The notes beneath the pieces are model-generated. The model was not told the origin of the DNA. It saw only the letters and a list, made by a program, of their open reading frames with translations, and did no database searches. From positions 45,178 through 109,177 of the forward strand of contig JALHCK010000002.1 of the NCBI GenBank assembly GCA_022841205.1: a DNA stretch of 64,000 nucleotides, given 5' to 3'. The translations under genes were made by a program, and so were the position numbers. Below, one piece after another: positions 34,451 through 43,089 of the stretch (its first letter is position 1; the number at the start of each line of letters is the position of its first letter). This DNA is from Methanomicrobiales archaeon (GTDB taxonomy: Archaea; Halobacteriota; Methanomicrobia; Methanomicrobiales; Methanospirillaceae).

Positions 34451-35336
34451 TGCTCTCACTCTCTGCGAATGCCGCTGAGACCTTGTGCAGGTTCTCAACA
34501 TAGTCCTCATCAAGAGGGCTGATAAGGTCAACGCGCCCACCAATCTCGTGCGCGATTACTTCCGCACTCTTCGTGCTGAATTCAGGGGACGCAAAAACAA
34601 CCGTGATATTGTTCTGTCGCGCCCTGCGAATCAGGTCCTGAAGCTCCCCGGGCGTTGGCTCTTTTCCTTCTTTCTCAATTGAGATGAGGTGGAGGTCATA
34701 ATCCCTCGCAAAATAAGCCCATCCCGCATGACTTACCATGACCTCACGGTGTGATTTGCCTGCAAGAGATTCGCCGATGTCCCGGTCGAGTCTGTCAAGT
34801 TCTGCCAGATATCCATCGCGGTTCTTCCGGTAAACCGCCTCATGGCCGGGATCGATGGCAACCAGCCCCTCGAAGGTATTGTTGACCATTATCATAGCAT
34901 TGCGGGGTGAGAGCCAGATATGTGGGTCCCCGGAAATCACCTCAATTCCGCGGGAACTGTCAACAACCGGCATCCGGGGGTTCACGCCACGGATCTTGTC
35001 CATCCACATCCGTTCGAACTCGACTCCCGATCCGACAGCGATGTAGAGGTCAGCCCTGCCAATTTCTGCAAGCTGGCCAGGAGTCGGTTCATGGGTATGG
35101 GGATTTGCCCCTGGTGGAACAAGGACGACCGCCCTGACCCTGTCGCCACCGATACGTTCAACGAATTGTTTCTGTGGAGGAATGGTTACAGCAACAGTGA
35201 GCTGAGCTGGACCGGAAGGAGCCTGTTCGGTCCTGGTGCAACCTGCTGCAAGCAGGGCACACATGATGAAACAGAGTAAAACCAGCAGCATCCCCCTGCT
35301 ACCTGAACGGGCAATGATACATACGTCCTGTGGCAT
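34443..35336 (-). CDS. znuA: Zinc ABC transporter substrate-binding lipoprotein (ZnuA type)
   Basis: A 297-residue cluster A-I binding protein. Signal peptide with lipobox LLAAGC (Cys ~33), then the metal-site elements: NPHTHEPTPGQL with the first His, SGDPHIWLSPRNA with the second, VMVSHAGWAYFARDY with the third, and an Asp near the end. Three His plus an acidic ligand fit zinc or manganese. There is no long His-rich loop. The start at 35336 has gagggtg at good spacing. It follows the regulator by 27 bp. Confidence 0.9.
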   Translation of the reverse strand: MPQDVCIIARSGSRGMLLVLLCFIMCALLAAGCTRTEQAPSGPAQLTVAVTIPPQKQFVERIGGDRVRAVVLVPPGANPHTHEPTPGQLAEIGRADLYIAVGSGVEFERMWMDKIRGVNPRMPVVDSSRGIEVISGDPHIWLSPRNAMIMVNNTFEGLVAIDPGHEAVYRKNRDGYLAELDRLDRDIGESLAGKSHREVMVSHAGWAYFARDYDLHLISIEKEGKEPTPGELQDLIRRARQNNITVVFASPEFSTKSAEVIAHEIGGRVDLISPLDEDYVENLHKVSAAFAESESNG

Positions 35337-35363
35337 GGCACACCCTCAAGTTTTGGTAACCCT

Positions 35364-35819
35364 CTAAATCTTTGTCCTTTGAAGGGATTCCATATCACAA
35401 TCCTGAGGGCAGCAGCATGAATCGTGCTCTATAGGGCCGCAGACGCTCATGACCGGGTGGCCGAGCGAAGCACACATACGGTCTATTACGTATCTTGGGA
35501 CATGACCCTCGAATACTGTGGCCTGCCGGCAGGCTTCTTCCGGGCCAAGCCCGCACCGGCTGAGCATGAGGGCCAGGATCCGATGACGCCGTAGAATGAA
35601 TCGGGCGCATTCCTCCCCTTTCATGGTGAGACGTGCCCCTTTGTAAGGAACGTGAGCGATGAGACCGTTACTCGCCATCTCTTCGAGAGTTTTCGTTATC
35701 GTCGAGGGAGAAACCCCAAAATGGGTGGCGATCCGGGTGGTTTTGGCAAGCCCTTCATGCAGGTACAGGTACTTCACGTATTCCGCCTTCCGGGGCGAGA
35801 GGGAACAAACCTCGGTCAT
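35364..35819 (-). CDS. DtxR/MntR-family metal-dependent regulator of the zinc operon
   Basis: A 151-residue regulator with an N-terminal winged helix (SPRKAEYVKYLYLH, TTRIATHFGVSPSTITKTLEEM, GLIAHVPYKGARLTMKG) and a dimerisation/metal domain (FILRRHRILALMLSRCGLGPEEACRQA). The C-terminus has HDSCCCPQDC, an added Cys/His cluster likely to bind zinc. It is the first gene of the zinc operon and probably represses it when zinc is sufficient. ATG 35819 lies ~29 bp after a TATA-like element, so a leaderless start is preferred over an upstream GTG. Confidence 0.87.
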   Translation of the reverse strand: MTEVCSLSPRKAEYVKYLYLHEGLAKTTRIATHFGVSPSTITKTLEEMASNGLIAHVPYKGARLTMKGEECARFILRRHRILALMLSRCGLGPEEACRQATVFEGHVPRYVIDRMCASLGHPVMSVCGPIEHDSCCCPQDCDMESLQRTKI

Positions 35820-35964
35820 GACCATCCAGTATTCTTTTGGATAATATCTAAATTTTTCCAGACACTCCCTCACACCACCATCAATTCACAAACGCATGCC
35901 AAAGATCCGGATGGATTGAAATGAACGAATAACCGGGTTGTACCGGGGCTGCCCAGTCGGGAAT

Positions 35965-37152
35965 CTATCCTATTCCAGGTGTGCCTGAGTACCTCTTCAT
36001 CATCCCCAGGTAGACCTTCACGGCATTCTCAAGCGACCTGATGGTCGTATACTCGTTGACGGCATGGAGGGTGTGGATTTCACCCGGGCCGTATTCAACC
36101 ACCGAAAAGCCCTCTTTCCGGAGATACCGGGCATCGCTTGCCGCCCACTGCACGATCGGGTATGCGGGCTGCCCGTGGACGTTCGATATTTCCTCCAGGA
36201 TCCTGGTGACGATTGTCGAATCCGGTGGGGAGATATTCGGCCCGGAGACATTTCCCACTTCGATTGCAGCCCGTGGGGCATGGGCCCTGATCTCTCCGAG
36301 GAGAGATTCCGGAGACACTCCCCAGGGGATGCGGAGATCGATTTCGAGCACGCACTGCTGGGCGATGATGTTTGCCTTCTCTCCTCCCATGATCCTGCCG
36401 GGATTGAACATGATATGGGTTAGAATGGTGCCGGCTTCTTCCATGGAGAGCACCTCCCGCAGGATCTCTGCTGATTCCCGGATGATCTTCACAATCCGGG
36501 GATCATCGGGCTCGTAGCGGCGCCGGTGCAATTCACCAAGGAACTCCAGGAAAGAAAACGCCTCCATGACCGCACTGACCCCAAGGACCGGGTAAAGTGA
36601 TCCGTGGCCGGCTTTCCCGGAGAAGGTAAGACGGAGGCGCATCAGCCCTTTCTGGCCGATATTCGGGTTTAGAGGCGGAGTTGGTTCGGCAATGATGCAG
36701 TCACAGGGGGAAAGGAGGTTTTTTGCCAGCAGGGACCGGATTCCCTGGCTGCCGCTGGTCTCTTCATCGCATACGAATGCAAGATCGGCAGGCATCTCCT
36801 CCCCTGTTGCTAGGAATTTCCCGCAGGCGGCAAGGATTGCAGCGCATCCCCCTTTCATATCGGTGGCTCCCCGCCCGAACACTTTTCCGTCACGGATAGC
36901 GCCCGAGTTCGGATCCTCGTCCCACCCCTCGGCAAGGGCTGGCACCACGTCAACATGACCGCAGAAGAGAAGCCGGCCACGGACCGGTGAAGATACCAGG
37001 TTGTGTCTCCCGCCGCGGTTTTTAATCAGGCGGGTCCGCAACCCGAGTGAATCCGTCCGTTCCTTAATATATTCTATGATGTCCCGCGTATCTCCGGGAG
37101 GGTTTTCGCTTCGAATCTTTACCAGGTCGGAGCAGATATGGGATACGTCCAT
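35965..37152 (-). CDS. M20-family metallopeptidase (ArgE/DapE-like)
   Basis: A 395-residue amidohydrolase with two metal sites: FCGHVDVVP (His, Asp), GRGATDMKGG (bridging Asp), CDEETSG (general base Glu and ligand), IAEPT, and a C-terminal His in EIHTLHAVNEY. A dimerisation insert occupies ~175-290. The family includes succinyl-DAP desuccinylase, acetylornithine deacetylase and carboxypeptidases; the substrate cannot be decided here. Methanogens usually make DAP by the aminotransferase route, so a DapE role is doubtful. Probably an operon with the downstream neighbour of unknown function upstream at 37158. Confidence 0.85.
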   Translation of the reverse strand: MDVSHICSDLVKIRSENPPGDTRDIIEYIKERTDSLGLRTRLIKNRGGRHNLVSSPVRGRLLFCGHVDVVPALAEGWDEDPNSGAIRDGKVFGRGATDMKGGCAAILAACGKFLATGEEMPADLAFVCDEETSGSQGIRSLLAKNLLSPCDCIIAEPTPPLNPNIGQKGLMRLRLTFSGKAGHGSLYPVLGVSAVMEAFSFLEFLGELHRRRYEPDDPRIVKIIRESAEILREVLSMEEAGTILTHIMFNPGRIMGGEKANIIAQQCVLEIDLRIPWGVSPESLLGEIRAHAPRAAIEVGNVSGPNISPPDSTIVTRILEEISNVHGQPAYPIVQWAASDARYLRKEGFSVVEYGPGEIHTLHAVNEYTTIRSLENAVKVYLGMMKRYSGTPGIG

Positions 37153-37157
37153 TTCGG

Positions 37158-37661
37158 TTATGCAGTTCTCCTGAATTCCTCGAACAGGGTTGCAAGCGAT
37201 GCATCGGAATAGAGGCTTTTCAGGAACTCCGCGCTGAAGAACTCTTCGATCAGGGCACGGTAGACATGGGGCCGGATTGGTTCCCTGCTGTCCCGGTCAA
37301 AAACGATCCGGAAACTCAGATAGCATGCTTCGTCATCATTGTCGTATACTCTTCTCCAGAGCGTGGGGAGTGCCAGGAACCGGTTTGGATGTTTCTCTTT
37401 CAGCCAGTTGATGAATGCCGGGAATTTCGGGCGGTCACCAGCCTTTTCCTGGTCTACCCTGCACCGGAGATACTCACCAGTCATCATGACCCGTGGTGAT
37501 TTGTAGTGGTAGGCCATCAGGCCGACCGTGTAATCGATATGGGCAAGCGCATCCATAAAATAGAAGGCAAGCACGGGGTGCCACATACTCTCATCGTGCA
37601 GGATCAGGGTCTTTTCGTACAGGTGTTCCAGAATATTGATGTATTCCCGGTCGGAAGCCAT
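37158..37661 (-). CDS. Conserved hypothetical protein
   Basis: A 167-residue soluble, alpha-rich protein without signal peptide. N-terminal helix REYINILEHLYEKTLILHDES, a middle segment YHYKSPRVMMTGEYLRCRVD, aromatic/charged FPAFINWLKEKHPNRFLALP, and a C-terminal EEFFSAEFLKSLYSDASLATLFEEF. I do not recognise the family. ATG 37661 is ~30 bp after an atttatat TATA-like element, suggesting a leaderless transcript. It lies five bases upstream of the M20 peptidase and is probably co-transcribed with it. Confidence 0.7.
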   Translation of the reverse strand: MASDREYINILEHLYEKTLILHDESMWHPVLAFYFMDALAHIDYTVGLMAYHYKSPRVMMTGEYLRCRVDQEKAGDRPKFPAFINWLKEKHPNRFLALPTLWRRVYDNDDEACYLSFRIVFDRDSREPIRPHVYRALIEEFFSAEFLKSLYSDASLATLFEEFRRTA

Positions 37662-37742
37662 GCAGTATCTTTCATCCCCGTGAGAGATATAAATTGGCAC
37701 CCTGCCACCAGCCCGACAGGCGACCGGGTGGCGCTGCGCTCA

Positions 37743-38621
37743 TTATTTGTAGAACGGTTCACGCCGCCTTACTGCCTCGATGAATAGGTCGCGAAGTTCC
37801 TGCCCGGAAGCTCCCCGGATGTCAACGTGGTTATCAGTCCTGAGCAGGCAGGGCTTGAGCATTCCGTCAGAAGTCACCCGGAGGCGGTTGCAATACGCAC
37901 AGAACTCGGTATTGTGGAGGGGCCTGACCACTTCGACTTCGGATCCGTCGTAACAGTATTTCTTCCGGTGATGCATCCTCCGGGTAAGGATCTGCGTTGA
38001 ACCTGCAACAAGGCGTTCCTCGAGCCCGTTGAGATCGCTATGGAACGGACACTCCTTCATCTCCATCAGCTCGATCAGCTGGAGGATGAGGTTCCTGTTA
38101 CCGCTGACAAACCGGATAAAAGAATCGACTTCATGGTCGTTAATCCCGTTCAGGACCACCATGTTCAACTTCACGGGGGTCAGCCCGGATGCAATCGCCG
38201 CATCGATCCCCTCGAGGACGCTGGAGAGGCAGTCCCTTCCGGTTATCCTCCGGTAGGTATCAGGATCAAGGCTGTCAAGGCTGACATTGACCCGGGAAAG
38301 CCCGGCGTCCTTCAGATCCCCTGCAATGCCGGCAAGCAGGGTTCCATTGGTGGTCATCGAGCTCTCCATGCCATCCGGCACTGCCCGGACGATCTCGGTT
38401 AGATCACGCCGTAATGTCGGCTCTCCACCGGTGAACTTCACGCTCCTGAACTCGAACTCGCGTGCCACCTGCATTATCTCCCCGATCTGGCTTGCGGAGA
38501 GGAGGCCCTGCGGGGAAACCTCACCTTCAGCGTGGCAATACATGCAGTGCAGGTTGCATGCCGGAGTCAGGCTTATCCGGAGATTGCTCACCGGCCGGTT
38601 ATAGGGGTCTTTCAGCCTCAT
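37743..38621 (-). CDS. moaA: GTP 3',8-cyclase MoaA
   Basis: A 292-residue radical SAM enzyme for the first step of molybdopterin synthesis. The first cluster motif is CNLHCMYC (residues ~22-29), with GGEPTLR for SAM and NVSLDSLDP in the barrel. The C-terminal cluster is FCAYCNRLRVTSDGMLKPCLL, which holds the GTP-binding [4Fe-4S]. The terminal GG of bacterial MoaA is absent, as in archaeal forms. It overlaps the rlmE stop by 4 bp. Tungsten/molybdenum import is encoded at 6573-8785. Confidence 0.92.
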   Translation of the reverse strand: MRLKDPYNRPVSNLRISLTPACNLHCMYCHAEGEVSPQGLLSASQIGEIMQVAREFEFRSVKFTGGEPTLRRDLTEIVRAVPDGMESSMTTNGTLLAGIAGDLKDAGLSRVNVSLDSLDPDTYRRITGRDCLSSVLEGIDAAIASGLTPVKLNMVVLNGINDHEVDSFIRFVSGNRNLILQLIELMEMKECPFHSDLNGLEERLVAGSTQILTRRMHHRKKYCYDGSEVEVVRPLHNTEFCAYCNRLRVTSDGMLKPCLLRTDNHVDIRGASGQELRDLFIEAVRRREPFYK

Positions 38622-39205
38622 CTGATGTCCACAAAGTTTTTCGCGACGATATATATCTCCGAGCTCCCCTTCCGGGTGGCCCTGCTCCGGAAGGTCCTGA
38701 CCGAGAGGAAGTGGTCCCTCGTATCCCCGAGGAAGTGGTTGAAGTCTTCGCCCTGGAAGGCCTTGACCAGAAAATTTCCCCCCGGCTTAAGAACGTTGCA
38801 GGCAAAGGACAGGGCGTCTTCTCCAAGGGCCATTGCCCGCGCCTGGTCATAGCTCTTGTGCCCCGAAAGCCTGGGTGCCGCATCGGACACCACCACGTTC
38901 ACGGTTCCAACCACGGATCTGACCTGCCCGGGAATGGCGGGGTCCGTGAAATCTGCGACCATGGTCTGGACACCGTCAAGGGGCGCTATTGGAGAGAGGT
39001 CGATTCCAAGAACGGTTCCGCGGGTGAGGGCCCTGATAACCTGGAGCCAGCTTCCCGGTGCAGCACCAAGGTCGATGACATTATCCTGTTCCCTGATCAG
39101 GTGGTACCGGTTCTGGATCTCTATCAGCTTGTACGCCGCTCTCGACCGGTACCCTTCGTGCATTGCCCGGATATATGCGCTGTCCCTGCCCCACTGCGAT
39201 CCCAT
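38618..39205 (-). CDS. rlmE: 23S rRNA 2'-O-ribose methyltransferase RlmE/FtsJ
   Basis: A 195-residue SAM-dependent methyltransferase. YRSRAAYKLIEIQNRYHLI is the typical FtsJ N-terminal helix with the catalytic Lys. The SAM site is VIDLGAAPGSWLQV, then DLSPI, and the K-D-K-E tetrad continues with VVSDAAPRLSG and NFLVKAFQGED. It methylates the ribose of a U in the large-subunit A loop in bacteria; archaeal homologs probably do the same. Upstream partner of moaA; divergent from PCNA. Confidence 0.93.
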   Translation of the reverse strand: MGSQWGRDSAYIRAMHEGYRSRAAYKLIEIQNRYHLIREQDNVIDLGAAPGSWLQVIRALTRGTVLGIDLSPIAPLDGVQTMVADFTDPAIPGQVRSVVGTVNVVVSDAAPRLSGHKSYDQARAMALGEDALSFACNVLKPGGNFLVKAFQGEDFNHFLGDTRDHFLSVRTFRSRATRKGSSEIYIVAKNFVDIR

Positions 39206-39304
39206 GTAACGATCTCCCCACCACGTCCCCTGCCTCTGAAATAAAGGGAGATATTATTAAAAATGTGGTGGCATAGTGTATAGTGAGTATATAAGGGGTG
39301 AACG

Positions 39305-40048
39305 ATGTTAAAAGCAACGATTGATGCAGATATTCTCAAAGAGTCTATCGATGCCCTTTCGGCACTGGTGACAGAATGCCGCCTCCATACCGATGAGAAC
39401 GGGGTAATTACCCGGGCGGTCGATACCGCAAACGTGGCCATGGTCTCCCTCACCTTGAAAAAGGAAGCATTTGAATCATATTCTTCATCAAAAAGCGAGT
39501 TGGGGCTCGATATCGCAAAGATGAAGAATGTCTTTACAATGATGGGAAAGAACGATATCATCACGCTCGAGCTTCCGGAAAACAGCCACAAGCTGAAGAT
39601 CAGTTTTGAGGGATACCGCTACTCGCTCACCCTGCTCGACCCGAGTACGATCCGGAAAGATCCCAATCCCCCGAACATAGATCTCCCTGGAAAAGTAGTC
39701 CTCCCTGGAGCAGAGCTGAACAATGCCATCAAGGCGGCAACGGTCGTGTCCGACAAAATTGCGCTGGGAATCGACCCCCAGGCCCAGATATTCTACATGA
39801 CCGCTGAAGGAGATACCGACCATATCAGGAGAGAGTTTGGGAAAGACGAGGTCAACTTCTTAAACGGCGTCGAAGCAAGGTCGCTCTTCTCGCTCGACTA
39901 CCTCAAGGATATGGGGCGGGTGATGAGCCGGGCTGCCGAGGTTGAAGTTTCACTTGGAACCGATCATCCCGCAAAATTCTCGTTTTACATAGCGTCCGGG
40001 AACGGACGTGTCGAGTACCTGCTTGCACCGCGGATTGAGGCAGACTGA
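39305..40048 (+). CDS. pcn: DNA polymerase sliding clamp PCNA
   Basis: A 247-residue two-domain clamp subunit that trimerises around DNA. Matches include FKATIDADIL-like LKATIDADILKESIDALSAL, the loop HTDENGVITRAVDTANVAMV, an interdomain region DLPGKVVLPGAELNNAIKAA, and a C-terminal YLLAPRIEAD, which forms part of the PIP-box pocket. Its stop codon is immediately followed by the priL start, so clamp and primase are coupled. Confidence 0.96.
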   Translation: MLKATIDADILKESIDALSALVTECRLHTDENGVITRAVDTANVAMVSLTLKKEAFESYSSSKSELGLDIAKMKNVFTMMGKNDIITLELPENSHKLKISFEGYRYSLTLLDPSTIRKDPNPPNIDLPGKVVLPGAELNNAIKAATVVSDKIALGIDPQAQIFYMTAEGDTDHIRREFGKDEVNFLNGVEARSLFSLDYLKDMGRVMSRAAEVEVSLGTDHPAKFSFYIASGNGRVEYLLAPRIEAD

Positions 40049-41092
40049 ATGCGGGTCGCCCTTGAACTAAGAGACTTTGCCAAATATCCTTTTTTAAAAG
40101 AATCTCAGCAGTTCATGGGCAGAAATACCGATATTATCGAAGAGTTTCTCTGTTCCAGTCCAGGAAAGATTGCGCTTCGCCATGCCATGGACCGCGTCAG
40201 GGCAGCGCTCCGGTCCCCGGGGCAACAGGATGATATGAGGGATATTCCATCCGACAACCTGGGAGTGAAGATATCGGTATCAGGTTATGTGCTTGCCCGG
40301 ATCATCGTTTCCTGCACAAAGGATCGCTCGCTCATTGAACGTCTGGCGCGCTACGAGGCCCAGCGTGCGTTCCGGTTCCTGATCGATGAGGAGGAAGATA
40401 AACGGGTATTTATCGCAGGCAGCATCGGAATAAACAGTGCCGGAGCAGACCTTCCGGTTATCCAGTATGTGGAGATCGTGGCAGGCCTCCACGAAGAAAG
40501 ATGGAGACTTGTAAACCGTGATGTCTGGAACGGGAGGGTCAGGGTAAGCCCGGTTGAGATGAATGAGCTGCTCAGGGAACAGGTGCGGGTGATCCTGCTT
40601 CGCCAGCTCCCCCTCAGTGTACCGGAGACAGTCTGTGGACTCCTCCTCCCCCAGACCGGGGAGATCCAGGGGCTCTTCCAGCAGACGATGCTCGAACAGT
40701 TCGGAGCTGTCGAGGAAGATTCATTCCCCCCCTGCATGCAGTCCCTGATGGCTGCATTGACCGGTGGCACCAATATCCCGCATGCAGGCCGGTTTGCCCT
40801 GACTGCGTTCCTCCATAATATCGGGATGGCTGCATCTGACATCATTGCCCTGTATTGCCGGGCACCGGATTTCGATATTTCCAAGACACAGTACCAGGTC
40901 GAACATATTTCAGGCCGGAGTGGAACGGAATATACGGCCCCGTCCTGCGCAGCAATGAGGACTTATGGGATATGCATCAATAGCGATGCCCTGTGCGAAA
41001 AGATCAACCACCCCCTTAACTACTACCGGACCAGGAAAAAGAAGGAAAAAAAGCAGGAATCAGGCGGGTCTACCGGAACCTCTCAATCGTAA
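40049..41092 (+). CDS. priL: DNA primase large subunit PriL
   Basis: A 347-residue regulatory subunit of archaeal/eukaryotic primase, with a [4Fe-4S] C-terminal domain. The four cysteine ligands are in SFPPCMQSL, ALYCRAPDF, TAPSCAAMR and TYGIC. DISKTQYQVEHISGRSGTEY is the conserved region between them. The tail is basic and low-complexity (RTRKKKEKKQES). It starts directly after PCNA. The catalytic PriS is not in this window. The last 23 bp overlap a small convergent gene. Confidence 0.95.
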   Translation: MRVALELRDFAKYPFLKESQQFMGRNTDIIEEFLCSSPGKIALRHAMDRVRAALRSPGQQDDMRDIPSDNLGVKISVSGYVLARIIVSCTKDRSLIERLARYEAQRAFRFLIDEEEDKRVFIAGSIGINSAGADLPVIQYVEIVAGLHEERWRLVNRDVWNGRVRVSPVEMNELLREQVRVILLRQLPLSVPETVCGLLLPQTGEIQGLFQQTMLEQFGAVEEDSFPPCMQSLMAALTGGTNIPHAGRFALTAFLHNIGMAASDIIALYCRAPDFDISKTQYQVEHISGRSGTEYTAPSCAAMRTYGICINSDALCEKINHPLNYYRTRKKKEKKQESGGSTGTSQS

Positions 41093-41267
41093 AGTAACCC
41101 GCCACACTCATGACGATGATGAATCCGAAGACCGCTATGAGATAGGCAATTCCCGGTTCCAGGACAGCAGGAAGCGCCAGGAGAAGGGCGACGAATACCA
41201 CGAAAGATACTGCTGCTGCGGCGATATCCTTGATCCTGGGGTCCATCCCCCGGGTTCTGGTCTGCAT
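41070..41267 (-). CDS. Small two-helix membrane protein
   Basis: A 65-residue protein with two transmembrane segments (AAAVSFVVFVALLLALPAVL and AYLIAVFGFIIVMSVAGYF) separated by a short EPG turn, a charged N-terminus with RTRGMDPRIKD and a basic C-terminus. Its function is unknown; similar small proteins are common in methanogens. It is convergent with priL and overlaps its end. The start may be ATG 41267 or the internal Met before DPRIKD. Confidence 0.6.
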   Translation of the reverse strand: MQTRTRGMDPRIKDIAAAAVSFVVFVALLLALPAVLEPGIAYLIAVFGFIIVMSVAGYFTIERFR

Positions 41268-41382
41268 GGCTTAGAACTGTACCCTTTCACCTTTAATGAT
41301 TTCGAGAGTTCCCCTGAACAGAAAACCCGTGGGGATTGGCAGAAGGGGATTTATGCCAGGATGGTACAGATAGGAGATGACC

Positions 41383-41958
41383 ATGACCACGCAGGAACGG
41401 GATGATGTGTTGTCTGCCCTTCGCTCAGCGGTAGACCAGATTAAAAGGACGATGCATCCCGCACTCATCCCCGAAGTGGGGACCAATATCGTGTATGCGA
41501 TCCCCGGCGCCCGGACCCCCATGGATGTTGCGGCAGTCGAGGGAAGGATAGTGCGTGCGCGAGGGCGGCCTACACCGGTCGGTCATGTGGCATTCGGCGC
41601 AAGTGATCATGTGGCACGGATCGTGCTCACCGCCATGAAATTCGATCCTGGAACGAGGAGCGCCGCCAATATCAGGTACTCTCCCGAACTCATCGATCTC
41701 ATGGAGGATCTCTTCCTGGAAGTGTGTTCGTTTGACAGGGGGCAGGAACCTCCTGGCACAAAAACCATGGACTGGGGCGTAGCTTTCTGCTGCAGGGCGG
41801 GAGTTCCCGATGTCATCTTCGATACCGGTGCGGTTGGAAAAGAGGCGATGGTGCGCATCCTCGGGGAGGATCCCCGGCAGGTTGCAACCGTGATCGGAAC
41901 GATCAGCAGCAGGGTTTCACGCAATTCCAGGTCCGAAGGCCCCGAGGCGACGACATAA
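41383..41958 (+). CDS. ThiN-type thiamine-phosphate synthase family protein
   Basis: A 191-residue protein matching the ThiN domain: N-terminal helical VLSALRSAVDQIKR, PEVGTNIVYAIPGARTPMDVAAVEGRIV, FGASDHVARIVLTAMKFDP, AANIRYSPELI, and GVAFCCRAGVPDVIFDTGAVGKE. Archaeal ThiN catalyses coupling of the pyrimidine and thiazole phosphates; it can be fused to ThiD or to HTH domains, neither seen here. The ATG at 41383 has ggag at suitable distance, while ATG 41377 directly abuts it. Confidence 0.85.
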   Translation: MTTQERDDVLSALRSAVDQIKRTMHPALIPEVGTNIVYAIPGARTPMDVAAVEGRIVRARGRPTPVGHVAFGASDHVARIVLTAMKFDPGTRSAANIRYSPELIDLMEDLFLEVCSFDRGQEPPGTKTMDWGVAFCCRAGVPDVIFDTGAVGKEAMVRILGEDPRQVATVIGTISSRVSRNSRSEGPEATT

Positions 41959-42010
41959 ATTTATTAAGTCCGGGGAACGCATTATTTACGCACAAACCGG
42001 AGAAGGTTAC

Positions 42011-42199
42011 ATGGGCATCAAACCGACCTACATCAAGGCCATGGGATCAGAGCTGCTCTCGGCATACGGGAACCGGCTCTCCAATAATTTTGACGAAAAT
42101 AAGCAAATCGTCGGAGAAGTCACCACCATTGATAGCAAACGCGTCCGGAACCGCGTTGCCGGATATATCACAAGAAAGATAAATACAGGAAGACACTAG
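42011..42199 (+). CDS. rps17e: Small-subunit ribosomal protein S17e
   Basis: A 62-residue archaeal/eukaryotic ribosomal protein: MGIKPTYIKAMGSELLSAYG, FDENKQIVGEV, RVRNRVAGYITRKI. Length and sequence are typical. It sits just before dapA (14-bp gap), and a TATA-like aaatttatt lies at the end of the thiN gene about 55 bp upstream, so it likely leads a transcript including the lysine genes. Confidence 0.96.
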   Translation: MGIKPTYIKAMGSELLSAYGNRLSNNFDENKQIVGEVTTIDSKRVRNRVAGYITRKINTGRH

Positions 42200-42213
42200 A
42201 ATTACCCTCTTGT

Positions 42214-43089
42214 ATGTTTGAGGGAATTCTTCCGGCAATTGTCACTCCTTTTAGGAGAAATCTTGCCATGGACCTGGACCTTGAAGGTCTTGCGTCCAAT
42301 ATCGAGTTTCTCATCGAGAACGGAGTGCATGGGATTGTCCCATGCGGGTCCACTGGCGAATCAGCAACACTGAGTTTTGACGAGCACGAGAAGGTTATTG
42401 CCGCAACCATCGATACGGTGAACGGGCGCGTTCCGGTGATTGCCGGAACCGGTTCCAACAATACGGCCGAAGCGGTCCGGTTCACCAAGGCGGCAAAGGA
42501 CCTCGGTGCTGACGGAGTGCTTGTCATCAGCCCCTACTATAACAAGCCCAACCGTTCAGGTCTGGTCAAACACTACACTGTCCTTGCGGACCTGGATATA
42601 CCGCTCATCGTATACAACGTCCCGGGAAGAACCGGCCAGAATCTCACTCCTGACCTTGTCATCGAGCTTGCCCGGCACCCCGGAATCGTGGGCATCAAGG
42701 AAGCATCAGGGGATATCGGGCAGATATCACGCATCATCGAGGGAACTCTTGATGAGGACTTTTCGGTCATCTCCGGCGACGACAACCTCACCTTTCCCAT
42801 CCTCGCACTCGGGGGGAACGGGGTCATATCGGTTGCCGCCAACATCGAACCCGGGAGAATGGTTGCCATGTTCGATGCATTTTGCGATGGGGACTTCGAG
42901 ACCGCGCTCGATCTGCACTACGAGCTCGCACCCCTCTTCCGCTCGATGTTCATCGACACAAACCCCATCCCCGTCAAGAAAGCGGTTGAACTAAGGGGCA
43001 TGGCAGCCGGACCGGTCCGCCTGCCGCTAGATGAGCTGGATGAGGTGAAGACCGGACATCTGCGGGAGGTTCTCACCTGCTATGATTAA
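42214..43089 (+). CDS. dapA: 4-hydroxy-tetrahydrodipicolinate synthase
   Basis: A 291-residue aldolase-fold enzyme condensing pyruvate with aspartate semialdehyde, the first committed step to lysine. Seen are PCGSTGESATLS, the YYNKPNRSG segment with catalytic Tyr, YNVPGRTG, and the Schiff-base Lys in GIKEASGDI. It overlaps dapB by 8 bp. It shares its substrate with ADTH synthase in the aro operon. Confidence 0.96.
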   Translation: MFEGILPAIVTPFRRNLAMDLDLEGLASNIEFLIENGVHGIVPCGSTGESATLSFDEHEKVIAATIDTVNGRVPVIAGTGSNNTAEAVRFTKAAKDLGADGVLVISPYYNKPNRSGLVKHYTVLADLDIPLIVYNVPGRTGQNLTPDLVIELARHPGIVGIKEASGDIGQISRIIEGTLDEDFSVISGDDNLTFPILALGGNGVISVAANIEPGRMVAMFDAFCDGDFETALDLHYELAPLFRSMFIDTNPIPVKKAVELRGMAAGPVRLPLDELDEVKTGHLREVLTCYD

